Shown one piece after another: positions 1-8,105 of a stretch of 64,000 nucleotides of DNA. How positions within the stretch are numbered: the stretch's first letter is position 1; each line of letters opens with the position of its first letter. The translations under genes were made by a program, and so were the position numbers. The notes below the pieces were generated by a model. It worked only from the letters and a program-made list of their open reading frames with translations. It made no database searches and had not been told where the DNA came from. Where the stretch lies: NCBI RefSeq assembly GCF_019931145.1, contig NZ_JAIOUV010000010.1, positions 62,001 through 126,000 on the forward strand. The letters are read 5' to 3'. Source of the DNA: Marinicella meishanensis. Lineage in GTDB: Bacteria; Pseudomonadota; Gammaproteobacteria; Xanthomonadales; Marinicellaceae.

Positions 1-1887
1 CTCGCCAGTCACTTGCCACAAGTGAATCATGTTGATGGTGCTGTCAAAGTTTTCGGCGGTCACCGCAAACTGGCCGACCTCGGTGCCTGGGTACAAGCGC
101 AGGTAATTGGCAATGGCTTGTTCGTGTTCACCCAGCAGCATTTGGTAAAACGTGAGGTTGCCCAGATAGCTGTACTCATTGGGGTTGAGTTGAAACGCCC
201 GATCAAAACGATCAGCGGCTTGCTGATAATTGCCCTGATACATGTCGAGGGAAGCCTCGACGTAGATCAGTTTTTCATAACCCGGTGATTGCAGCTTGAT
301 TTCCTCGATGGTGGTCTGGGCCTGATCGGTCAAACCCAAATCCATATACAGGGATGCCAATTCGGCTTTGCGTGAGACATTGCCTGGGTCTTGTTTGATG
401 GCGATGCGTTGCCATTTGATCGCCTCATCCAGTTTGCCTTGGTTGGAATACACCATGGCTTTGCCACCGGCCGCACCTGGGTAATCTGGCGACAGTTCAA
501 CGATCCGCTCGAATTGTTCCAAGGCTTCATCATGGCGACCTTTGCCTGACAATATGGCACCAATGTTGGTCTGCACCACCGGTGAAATGGGATCCAGTTC
601 CACCGCTTTGCGGTACATCGCCAAAGCTTGGTCGGTTTGCCCCATGCGGTCCAATAAATTGCCATACCAATGGTAAGCGGTGGGATAATTGGGATTCAAT
701 TCCAAGGCCATTTCAAAGGCATTCTTGGCCCCTTCCAAGTCGTCTTTCTCCGCCAAATAGTTGGCGCGGCTGGTGTGGGCTTCGGCCAGTTGGGGATCCA
801 GTGCAAGTGCCTTTTCAATCAACGGCAAACCTTGTTCCATCATGTTGGCTTCACTGACATCACTGTATTCATTCAATAAGCTCCAGGTATCGGCTTGACC
901 CACATAGGCCAAGGCATAGTCTGGGTCCAATTCAGTGGCTTTTTGAAACAAGCTCAAGGCTTGGTACAGCGATTGGGTGTTCCGATTCAACAACCGTTGC
1001 CGCCCGGCCAGATAGGCATTGTAGGCATCCAGGTTGTCGGTTTGCTGCTTGCCCAGGGACTGCACTTCGGCATCGGTCAGCTGGGCCTTCAGGGCATTGG
1101 CGATTTCTTGTGACACTTCGGTTTGGATGCGAAAAATGTTGCTGGCAGTCAGCTCGCGGTTGTAGGTTTCTGCCCACAAGGGTTCTTCGCTTTGGGCATC
1201 AACCAATTTGACATTGAGCCGCACCTGATCGCCCACCCGTTGCACCCCACCTTCGACGATGTGGGCCACACCCAATTGGCTGGCAATGGCCCTGATCGGC
1301 ATGTCGGTGCTTTGGTAGTTCAGCACCGAAGTGCGGGAAATCACTTTCAAAGCCGAAATTTTCGACAGGGAAGTGATCAAATCATCATGGATCCCCACGG
1401 TGAAGGGCTCATTGTCGCTGGTGTTCGCCACATTGGTGAACGGCAACACCGCCAGCGATTTGTCATCGATGTTGGCGGTGACCGGAATGAATTCCGCATC
1501 GACCATTTCCTGCGTGGACGCATCTGTGGCCGCCGGTTCTGGCTCATCGCTCCAATGTTGCCACAGGCTCATGACGCCGACCACCACCAACACCCCCAAG
1601 GTCAGGTAATCCAATTTTTTCGCGGTGCGCTGTTCATTGGCCTCATCACGGACCACATCTTTGTCGCGTTTGATGCCTTCGGGGGTCATTTCAAAAGCCC
1701 AGGCAAACAAAATGGTGGGGATCAAGCCCAACAACACCAGGGCCATTAACAAGCGGTTGGCACTGGCATCCACTTCCAAGGCCTCGAACACCACATCACC
1801 CACTTGCAGCAACAACCAAGCGATGACCACATAGGCCGCGGTCACCCGGAATACATTGCGCCGTTTTAATTCCTGGAAAATACTCAT
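1..1887 (-). CDS. Membrane-anchored TPR protein, FlgO/TolB-like region (3' end outside window)
   Basis: The minus-strand frame stays open from an ATG at 1887 to the window edge, so the C-terminus is missing. The N-terminus begins MSIFQELKRRNVFRVTAAYV and has a cytoplasmic Arg/Lys patch. Two hydrophobic segments lie near residues 15-35 and 45-62, followed by the FAWAFEMTPEG turn. A third hydrophobic segment (LTLGVLVVVGVMSLW) precedes a domain starting DDKSLAVLPFTNV that resembles the FlgO/TolB N-terminal fold. At least eight TPR units follow (pattern AYNAYLAGR, ALALDPQLAEAH, AVELDPISPVVQ). This architecture is common in gammaproteobacteria, often annotated as adenylate-cyclase-like or CadC-like TPR proteins, but no cyclase or DNA-binding domain is seen here. 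The likely role is a protein-interaction scaffold at the inner membrane. The next upstream ATG (1895) hits a stop after one codon, which fixes the start. Confidence 0.88.
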   Translation of the reverse strand, partial: MSIFQELKRRNVFRVTAAYVVIAWLLLQVGDVVFEALEVDASANRLLMALVLLGLIPTILFAWAFEMTPEGIKRDKDVVRDEANEQRTAKKLDYLTLGVLVVVGVMSLWQHWSDEPEPAATDASTQEMVDAEFIPVTANIDDKSLAVLPFTNVANTSDNEPFTVGIHDDLITSLSKISALKVISRTSVLNYQSTDMPIRAIASQLGVAHIVEGGVQRVGDQVRLNVKLVDAQSEEPLWAETYNRELTASNIFRIQTEVSQEIANALKAQLTDAEVQSLGKQQTDNLDAYNAYLAGRQRLLNRNTQSLYQALSLFQKATELDPDYALAYVGQADTWSLLNEYSDVSEANMMEQGLPLIEKALALDPQLAEAHTSRANYLAEKDDLEGAKNAFEMALELNPNYPTAYHWYGNLLDRMGQTDQALAMYRKAVELDPISPVVQTNIGAILSGKGRHDEALEQFERIVELSPDYPGAAGGKAMVYSNQGKLDEAIKWQRIAIKQDPGNVSRKAELASLYMDLGLTDQAQTTIEEIKLQSPGYEKLIYVEASLDMYQGNYQQAADRFDRAFQLNPNEYSYLGNLTFYQMLLGEHEQAIANYLRLYPGTEVGQFAVTAENFDSTINMIHLWQVTGE

Positions 1888-1910
1888 CAAAGCATTGTAC
1901 GCGTTTCTCT

Positions 1911-1928
1911 GGTGATTTTTCAATCACC
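1911..1928. other. Inverted repeat upstream of the TPR gene
   Basis: GGTGATT-N4-AATCACC, a perfect 7-bp inverted repeat, lies 24-41 nt upstream of the TPR gene start. It could be an operator or a 5' UTR hairpin. Nothing else in the sequence decides between them. Confidence 0.35.
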
Positions 1929-1982
1929 GAAGGGGCCTCAGATCAGAATCTCACTGGGGACTACCAGACCCAGATCGGAGCC

Positions 1983-2010
1983 AAAAAAAACGGCGCCAAA
2001 GCGCCGTTTT
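1983..2010 (-). terminator. Rho-independent terminator after the 2033-2956 gene
   Basis: On the minus strand CGGCGC and GCGCCG form a 6-bp GC stem with a 4-nt loop, flanked by A and T runs and followed by eight T. It lies 22 bp past the stop of the secreted beta-propeller-like gene. Confidence 0.85.
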
Positions 2011-2032
2011 GGGGTTCCGGCAAAACCAATGA

Positions 2033-2956
2033 TCAACAATCAAAATTGCCGCGGAAGATGATGTCAGTCAGGGCACAAGATGTTTTTGAGGCACCGTAAT
2101 GTTCGCCCAAGGGGTTGTCCACCGCCAAGGCCGTGACCGCCCCGGTACAGACATCGATGGTGCCATAGGTGTTGGTACCGCCGCCGGTGTAAATGTAGCC
2201 ATACATCCGCTGATCCTCGCGGTCATAGGTGATGTCTTGGGCAAAATTGGCATTCAAGCCGGTGGGGCCCACCACCGTCGCGGCACCACTGGTTGGATCA
2301 ATGGTGTAGATGTTGTCATCGCCAATGTCGTGACCATATAAGGTGCCATTACAGTCACTGGTGATGGCGATCAATAAGGGTGTGGTGGTTTGTGAACCCA
2401 CCACGGTCAACTCGCCGGTGACGAGGTCACAGGTGTATAAAGTGGTGGTGGTCCCGTCGGTGCTGGTCGCGTAACACTTGCCATCCGGCCCAATGGCCAA
2501 GCCGGTCACGGTGTCGGGTGCCGGCACATTGGTCAAGGGGCCGATGATGTTCAAGGCGCCGTTGCTTTGGTCGATGGAAACCAGATTCTTGTTGATGTTT
2601 TCCAACCCATACAACACATTGCCATTCTCATCGAATGCCATGGCAAATATATCGCTGGCGACCACGCCCAGTGTGTTTTGCGTGGAGAAATCATCCACTG
2701 GATGGGTGGACATGGTGTCGGTCGACCGACTCTCATAGATATAGGAAGTGGCAACAGATCCTCCGCGCACCGATTTGCTCACCGGCAATGACTTGTGCTC
2801 TACTGGCACAAAATTGGAGCACACTTCAGGCTCCTGTTGCAGGGAACCAGCCTGATGCAAGTAAGCACAGAAATCATTGACCCCTGCCTGGGCCGACGCT
2901 GCCAGCCACAGACCCATTAAGGTCAGTCCTTTGATCAAGATATTTTTGCGTTTCAT
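2033..2956 (-). CDS. Secreted beta-propeller-like protein with 'IFRGNFD' tail
   Basis: A 307-residue protein whose start is the ATG preceded by AGAGGT at about 7 nt; an upstream in-frame ATG has no such site. The N-terminus is a signal peptide (MKRKNILIKGLTLMGLWLAA...AQA). The mature part contains several strand-like repeats of the type 'LYxIDxxTGxxTxVG' (VLYGLENINKNLVSID, CYATSTDGTTT, NIYTIDPTSGAATVVG, YGTIDVCTGAVTAL), as in propeller or PQQ-like proteins that read out a state along a time series. The protein ends DIIFRGNFDC, close to the tails of other secreted proteins in this window. It has its own terminator and an upstream inverted repeat. Function is not recognised; it is probably extracellular or surface-exposed. 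Confidence 0.85.
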   Translation of the reverse strand: MKRKNILIKGLTLMGLWLAASAQAGVNDFCAYLHQAGSLQQEPEVCSNFVPVEHKSLPVSKSVRGGSVATSYIYESRSTDTMSTHPVDDFSTQNTLGVVASDIFAMAFDENGNVLYGLENINKNLVSIDQSNGALNIIGPLTNVPAPDTVTGLAIGPDGKCYATSTDGTTTTLYTCDLVTGELTVVGSQTTTPLLIAITSDCNGTLYGHDIGDDNIYTIDPTSGAATVVGPTGLNANFAQDITYDREDQRMYGYIYTGGGTNTYGTIDVCTGAVTALAVDNPLGEHYGASKTSCALTDIIFRGNFDC

Positions 2957-2991
2957 AACAGCCACCTCTTTCTTATACAATAATGGCGCCT

Positions 2992-3015
2992 ATGATGGCA
3001 CAAGAATGCCATCAT
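2992..3015. promoter_or_regulatory. Perfect 9-bp inverted repeat, operator-like
   Basis: ATGATGGCA-N6-TGCCATCAT is a perfect 9-bp inverted repeat 36-59 nt upstream of the start at 2956, with no other gene close to it. The size and spacing suit a dimeric repressor site. It could also fold as an RNA hairpin if the transcript starts further upstream. Confidence 0.45.
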
Positions 3016-3064
3016 TGCCAGCCATTGGCGCATTGATTTTGGGCTGAATATATGGGGGTGAGAT

Positions 3065-3091
3065 GGCCCTGGCACCGAATGGACCAGGGCC
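3065..3091 (-). terminator. Hairpin after glyS, no U-run
   Basis: GGCCCTGG and CCAGGGCC form a perfect 8-bp stem starting 17 nt past the glyS stop. No T-run follows on the minus strand, so it may stabilise the 3' end or act with Rho rather than terminate intrinsically. Confidence 0.4.
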
Positions 3092-3107
3092 TGACATTTT
3101 AACCGTT

Positions 3108-5192
3108 TCAGCTTTTGACCAGTTGTGACAAATCCGCCACCATGCCAGTCAGTCGACCGACCTGAGTGAGTTGGGTCAAGCGATTGATTTTGATCGCCTC
3201 ATCCTCGGCGTTGACCATCACATCGACAAAATAACGGTCCAAGGGGTCGGCCAGTTGTGACAACAGTGCATAGGCTTGGGCATAGTTTTGGGCCTCAACC
3301 AAAGAGGTCAGCTGTCCTGCCACCTCATTCAATTGTTGATACAAGTCATGCTCCACCTCTGCCTCAAACAAAGCCGTGTCGACCTGATTTAGATACACAT
3401 CCACTGCCAGGTCCTGGGCGGACTTGGCGATGATGTTGTGCGAGCGTTTGTTGGCTTCAATCAAAGATGACGCAAAGTCCTGGGTCTTGAAGGCCTGGGT
3501 GGCCTGCACCCGGGCATCGAAATCCACCAAATCATCAGGCCTGACACCACTGACAGCCCCAACCACATCATGCGGCACACCCTGGGATTGGTATTGGTTT
3601 TTCAATCGATCCAGGAAAAATCCAAAGACTTCAGCTTTGATGGCATCGTCTACAGCAAAACCCAAGTTGTCGAATGCTTGACCCAATAATTTTTGATGAT
3701 TGATGCGAAGGCGGCAGTCTTTCAAAATGTTGATCACCGACAAAGCCGCGCGGCGCAGGGCAAAAGGGTCTTTCGAACCCGAAGGTTTCTTGCCCACGGC
3801 AAAAATACCACACAGGGTGTCCACCTTGTCGGCCACGGAAATTGCCTGACCCAGTGCCGTTGCCGGCAAATCATCGCCCACAAAACGCGGCAGGTACTGA
3901 TCGCGAATGGCTTGGGCCACCGCATCAGACTCCCCTTGTGCGGCGGCATAGTAGCCACCCATCAATCCTTGCAAATCAGGAAACTCATCGACCATGTCGC
4001 TCATCAGGTCTGTTTTCAACAACTCGGCAGCCCGATCGGCATCGGCCAGTTGAAAATCCATTTTTGGCTTCATCCAATGCAACAGCGACTTGATGCGCTG
4101 ACACTTGTCGGCAATGGTGCCCAAGGTTTTTTCAAACACCATTTTTTCCAACAAGGGGATGTTATCTGCCAGGGGCCTGGCTTGGTCTTTTTCCCAAAAA
4201 AAGCGGGCATCGGCCAGCCGTGGGGTGATGACTTTTTCAAAGCCTTTTTTGACCGCTTCGGGGTTGCTGGATTCGATGTTGGCCATGGCCACAAAATACG
4301 GCATCAGCTCGCCCTTTGAGTTCTCCACCGGGAAATACTTTTGGTGTTTTTCCATCGATGAAATCAAAGCTTCTTTGGGCACCGACAAAAAGTCTTGGCT
4401 GAATTCACCCAGCACCGCCACTGGTTTTTCCACTATGCTGGAGACCTCGGCCAATAAGTCTGGATCGATTTTCACCACCCCATTGATGCCTTGGGCGGCT
4501 TGGGTGGCCAGGTCTGTGATCAGCTGTTCGCGGGCGCTTTGGTCAACCATGATGTCGGCTTGTTGCAACACCGACACATAATCTTTGGCGTGAGGGATGT
4601 GGATGGTTTCATGGTGATGAAAGCGATGACCCAGACTGGCCGAGCCCGCTTGGATGCCGAACAACTCCATGGTGACGACCTGATCATCCAACAGCAACAC
4701 CATCCAGTGGACCGGTCGAATGAAACTGAATTCGTTGTCGCCCCAACGCATCGGCTTGGGAATCGGCAGTTGTTTGATGGCCTGGGCGATGTACTCAGGC
4801 AACACCTGGTCAATGCGCAAACCGGCTTCCTGCACCGTGTGAGTCAGGTACTCGCCTTTGTCGGTGTCGACCCGCGACAGTTCGCTCACCTCGACGCCCA
4901 AAGAGCGGGCAAAACCCAGCGCCGCCGGCTTGGGTTCGCCAGCCTCATCAAAGGCCGCGGCCACCGCTGGGCCCCGCTTTTCCAGCCGCTGATCGGCCAG
5001 CTGTTGGTCAATGCCAAACAACTGAAAAGCCAGTCGCCGTGGTGAGGCGAACCAGCGTGACTCGGTTTGGTCCCAATTGAAACCGGCCTCAGCCAGCTGT
5101 CGGGTGACGCCATCAAACAAGGCTTGGGACAAGCCATACAAGGCTTTTGGTGGTAATTCTTCACAACCCAATTCAAACAAGATGTCTGCCAT
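3108..5192 (-). CDS. glyS: Glycyl-tRNA synthetase beta subunit
   Basis: This 694-residue protein is full length for the family. With GlyQ it forms the alpha2beta2 enzyme that charges tRNA-Gly in the cytoplasm. The beta subunit mainly binds tRNA. The N-terminus MADILFELGCEELPPKAL is the family signature. The conserved blocks RFFWEKDQ, KPSGSKDPFALRRAA and a C-terminal DALR-like anticodon-binding region are all present. The start is the ATG at 5192, with AAGGAGG 7 nt upstream; a TTG two codons earlier is disfavoured. glyS starts 2 bp after the glyQ stop, so the two are cotranscribed and probably translationally coupled, as in most bacteria with this form. I see no frameshift or missing motif. 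Confidence 0.98.
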   Translation of the reverse strand: MADILFELGCEELPPKALYGLSQALFDGVTRQLAEAGFNWDQTESRWFASPRRLAFQLFGIDQQLADQRLEKRGPAVAAAFDEAGEPKPAALGFARSLGVEVSELSRVDTDKGEYLTHTVQEAGLRIDQVLPEYIAQAIKQLPIPKPMRWGDNEFSFIRPVHWMVLLLDDQVVTMELFGIQAGSASLGHRFHHHETIHIPHAKDYVSVLQQADIMVDQSAREQLITDLATQAAQGINGVVKIDPDLLAEVSSIVEKPVAVLGEFSQDFLSVPKEALISSMEKHQKYFPVENSKGELMPYFVAMANIESSNPEAVKKGFEKVITPRLADARFFWEKDQARPLADNIPLLEKMVFEKTLGTIADKCQRIKSLLHWMKPKMDFQLADADRAAELLKTDLMSDMVDEFPDLQGLMGGYYAAAQGESDAVAQAIRDQYLPRFVGDDLPATALGQAISVADKVDTLCGIFAVGKKPSGSKDPFALRRAALSVINILKDCRLRINHQKLLGQAFDNLGFAVDDAIKAEVFGFFLDRLKNQYQSQGVPHDVVGAVSGVRPDDLVDFDARVQATQAFKTQDFASSLIEANKRSHNIIAKSAQDLAVDVYLNQVDTALFEAEVEHDLYQQLNEVAGQLTSLVEAQNYAQAYALLSQLADPLDRYFVDVMVNAEDEAIKINRLTQLTQVGRLTGMVADLSQLVKS

Positions 5193-5194
5193 GA

Positions 5195-6115
5195 TCAAGC
5201 CTCCTTGCTTTGGTTTTTCAACACCGGAAAGCCCAAAGCTTCACGGGATTGGTAGTACATTTGCGCCACTTGTTTGGACATGTTGCGCACTTTGAGGATG
5301 AACTGCTGCCGCTCGGTGACACTGATCGCTTTGCGCGCATCCAATAAGTTGAACAGGTGCGAGGCTTTCAAGGCCTTTTCATAGGCGGGCAGTGGCAAGG
5401 CTTGTTCGATCAAAGCCAAACAGGCCTGTTCGGCTTCATTGAAGGCCGTGAACAAGGCCGGCACGTCGGCATGCTCAAAGTTGTAAGCCGATTGTTCCAC
5501 TTCGTTCTGATGGTAAACATCGCCATAGGTGACGGTGCCATTGGGCGTTTCGGCCCAAATCAGATCGAAGATGCTGTCTTTGTTTTGCAGGTACATGGCC
5601 AGGCGTTCCAAACCATAGGTGATTTCACCCATCACCGGTTTGCATTCCAAGCCACCGACTTGTTGGAAGTAGGTGAATTGAGTGACTTCCATGCCATTGA
5701 GCCACACTTCCCAACCCAGGCCCCAGGCCCCCAAAGTCGGTGATTCCCAGTTGTCTTCCAAAAAACGGATGTCGTGCTCCAAGGAATCCACGCCGATGGC
5801 CGCCAACGATTGCAAGTACAAATCCTGGATGTTTCTGGGCGATGGTTTGAGCACCACTTGGAACTGATAATAGTGCTGCAAGCGGTTGGGATTTTCACCA
5901 TAACGGCCGTCGGTGGGTCGGCGACATGGTTGCACATAGGCACTGTTCCAGGGCTCGGGTCCGATGGCCCTGAGGAAGGTGGCCGGGTGAAACGTGCCCG
6001 CCCCCACTTCCAAGTCCAGCGGCTGGATGATCACGCAGCCATAGGCCGCCCAAAATTCTTGTAATTTGAGGATCAGGTCCTGAAAAGTCAGGCACTGAGT
6101 TGGGTTGTTTTCCAT
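5195..6115 (-). CDS. glyQ: Glycyl-tRNA synthetase alpha subunit
   Basis: A 306-residue protein carrying the catalytic class II core of the alpha2beta2 enzyme, which makes glycyl-adenylate and transfers glycine to tRNA. Recognisable blocks are [38 protein letters not shown], the motif 2 region [19 protein letters not shown], and [18 protein letters not shown]. The start is the ATG at 6115 (MENNPTQCL). An upstream in-frame ATG at 6148 overlaps the -10 box of the promoter and so cannot be the start. The gene is first in the glyQ-glyS operon. Confidence 0.97.
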   Translation of the reverse strand: MENNPTQCLTFQDLILKLQEFWAAYGCVIIQPLDLEVGAGTFHPATFLRAIGPEPWNSAYVQPCRRPTDGRYGENPNRLQHYYQFQVVLKPSPRNIQDLYLQSLAAIGVDSLEHDIRFLEDNWESPTLGAWGLGWEVWLNGMEVTQFTYFQQVGGLECKPVMGEITYGLERLAMYLQNKDSIFDLIWAETPNGTVTYGDVYHQNEVEQSAYNFEHADVPALFTAFNEAEQACLALIEQALPLPAYEKALKASHLFNLLDARKAISVTERQQFILKVRNMSKQVAQMYYQSREALGFPVLKNQSKEA

Positions 6116-6146
6116 GGGTTGATTCCAGGACAAAGCAAAACCCTGC

Positions 6147-6152
6147 ATTATA
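6147..6152 (-). promoter_or_regulatory. Sigma-70 -10 element for glyQS
   Basis: A consensus TATAAT on the minus strand lies 31 nt upstream of the glyQ start, which gives a short leader. A good -35 hexamer at 16-18 nt is not evident. Confidence 0.6.
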
Positions 6153-6198
6153 CTGAAAGTCCGCGCCAAATCACCATCCCTGGTGTGTATTTAATGCT

Positions 6199-6612
6199 TT
6201 ATTGCCACCCGCCCTGGTCCCAATCCATCACGTCCCACTCCCAAGCTTGCACTTGACAATCAACCTGCACATCATCCACCCCACCGACCGGCAGCGCTGG
6301 GCCTGAATTTTGGCTCAAGGCACAGCTTTGGGTTTGTGGTTGGGACGGCAATGTGGCCACCTCAACCCGCCAGGCATGCCCGGCCAAAACAGGCAACTCA
6401 AAGACAAAGCGGCCATTGTTGTTGATTGCCAGGGTTTCATTGCCAGAGACACTGATCAAGGACAGGGTCAACGGCGAGGATGACAAGCCGGTTACCGAAC
6501 CGGCCACCAGGAAGCGGTTTTCAAAGCCGGTTTTGAACACCAAATCCTGGGCCATTCCAGGGCCAGCCAGCAGCAACCAGCCCAAAGTCATCATTGTTTT
6601 CATCGTGCGCAT
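6199..6612 (-). CDS. Small secreted protein with one Gly/Val-type beta-sandwich repeat
   Basis: A 137-residue protein. The start is the ATG preceded by GGAGG at 8 nt; this site lies just after the stop of the YadA-head-like gene, so the two probably form an operon. A signal peptide ends near GPGMAQ, and the mature protein begins DLVFKTGFENRF. That opening matches the 'D-x-[IVL]-F-x-x-G-F-[DE]' pattern found at the C-terminus of other secreted proteins here, but at the opposite end. The rest (VTGLSSSPLTLSL, LAINNNGRFVFELP, TQSCALSQNSGPALP, VQVDCQV) matches a repeat common in large bacterial surface proteins, present here once, with two Cys that could pair. Function unknown. Confidence 0.8.
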   Translation of the reverse strand: MRTMKTMMTLGWLLLAGPGMAQDLVFKTGFENRFLVAGSVTGLSSSPLTLSLISVSGNETLAINNNGRFVFELPVLAGHAWRVEVATLPSQPQTQSCALSQNSGPALPVGGVDDVQVDCQVQAWEWDVMDWDQGGWQ

Positions 6613-6626
6613 GACCACTGCCTCCA

Positions 6627-7922
6627 TCAATCATCTTCCAGCAGGGTGCCAGCCACCCAATCGGCGGATCCGAAGGCATCGCGGTTGAAGCCACCACTGA
6701 CGGTCGACTCGGTGCCAATGGTCAGGTTGGAACGACCACCGGTCACCGAGGACCAGGTGGCTGCGGCGCCGGTCTGGTTGAGGAAGCCGCCAGTGACCAC
6801 CGATTGGCGGCCATTGGTGATGTTGTTTTCGCCACCCAAAATGGCGCTGTATTCGGCTTGGGCGCTGTTTTCCCAGCCGCCACTGACCACGGCATACAAG
6901 CCCGAAGCGACGTTGTCAGCCCCACCACTGACCACACTGTAGGAGCCGCTGGCCACATTGCCGATGCCACCATGCACACTGCCATAGGCTTGGCTGGCTT
7001 CGTTTTGCCGGCCACCGGTGACGCTGGTGCGGTTGGCGGTAGCCAAATTTTGGTAGCCACCAGCGATGCTGGCATGGGCGCCAGAGGCGGTGTTGGTGTC
7101 GCCACCACTGACCGCCGCATAGGTGCCAGAGGCCACATTGTCTTCCCCGCCCAAAATGGCCGCGTGCACGCCGGTGACTTGGTTGTCATTGCCACCCACG
7201 ATGACCGAGCGGTCTTGGGTGATCAAATTTTGTGAGCCCCCCACGATCACCGAGTCGACATCCCTGACGCGGTTGGCCGAGCCACCCAAGATGCTGGCAT
7301 GGCTGCTGTTGGAGATGTTGTACTTACCGGCCACAATGGCGCCGCCAGAGACGTAAGAATTACCGGTGCCCATGATCAAGTTGTGCGAGCCGCTGTGTTG
7401 GTGTTCACCCCAGGTGCCGCCATTCGCCTGACAATCGGTGGCATTGTTGTATTGTCCTTTGGAACAAAATGCCCCTGGCAGCACCGCATTGTCCCAGTTG
7501 TGACCAATGATCAAGTTACCCAGGCCATTGAAGGTGGTGTCATTCACGCTCTGATCAAAGCCGTTGATGATTTGCACATTGATGCCATCGAACACCGCCG
7601 TCTCATAACCGTCATAACTGCCCATCCTGAGGTGACCATCCAGCGCCAGCACCGAGTTACTTTGTAATGCGGAGATGGTGGCCTGTTGTTGTGTCACCAG
7701 CGTTTGCAGGGCCGTGATCTGGGCTTGCAAATCAGCCAAATCGATCTCGGCAGCGGCCAAGCGCGTGTGGTTGTCATTGACCGCACTGGCGGTGGCATTG
7801 AAGTTGTCATTCACTTCATGGGCCCGGGCTGGGGTGTTGGGGCTGAACACATTGGGTAAATTCAGCTCGGCGGCAGGGACGGTGAATGACCACAACATCC
7901 CGATGATGATGGCTGCTCTCAT
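6627..7922 (-). CDS. Secreted YadA-head-like repeat protein with coiled-coil, no membrane anchor
   Basis: A 431-residue protein. The start is an ATG with AGGAG 7 nt upstream. A signal peptide (MRAAIIIGMLWSFTVPAAE) is followed by NVFSPNTPARAHEVNDNFNA and a heptad-rich stretch (about residues 55-100) predicted to form a coiled-coil. From about residue 130 there are some seventeen short repeats of the form 'xVSGGxxNxASGxxAxV', as in the left-handed beta-roll of trimeric autotransporter heads. The chain ends GTLLEDD with no YadA-type C-terminal barrel. It is therefore either a secreted trimeric fibre or one held by other means. The downstream small secreted gene starts 15 nt past its stop. Confidence 0.85.
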   Translation of the reverse strand: MRAAIIIGMLWSFTVPAAELNLPNVFSPNTPARAHEVNDNFNATASAVNDNHTRLAAAEIDLADLQAQITALQTLVTQQQATISALQSNSVLALDGHLRMGSYDGYETAVFDGINVQIINGFDQSVNDTTFNGLGNLIIGHNWDNAVLPGAFCSKGQYNNATDCQANGGTWGEHQHSGSHNLIMGTGNSYVSGGAIVAGKYNISNSSHASILGGSANRVRDVDSVIVGGSQNLITQDRSVIVGGNDNQVTGVHAAILGGEDNVASGTYAAVSGGDTNTASGAHASIAGGYQNLATANRTSVTGGRQNEASQAYGSVHGGIGNVASGSYSVVSGGADNVASGLYAVVSGGWENSAQAEYSAILGGENNITNGRQSVVTGGFLNQTGAAATWSSVTGGRSNLTIGTESTVSGGFNRDAFGSADWVAGTLLEDD

Positions 7923-8105
7923 GGCAAGGCTCCTGTCAATTAATGATGCCAGCATCCTACTGCCCACCACCGCTCAGGGCTTCTGAAAAGTCCTGAATAA
8001 ATCTGCCTTGTGGCCATACCTGTACAAAAAACATGACTTCATACCCCTCAGAATTCACCCCGGCGTTGTTACAATGTTTGGCTTTTCACACCGAGACTGA
8101 ATGCC

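Noticed and set aside
5193-5198. Earlier TTG start for glyS
   Set aside because: The ATG at 5192 has AAGGAGG at ideal spacing and gives the normal family N-terminus.
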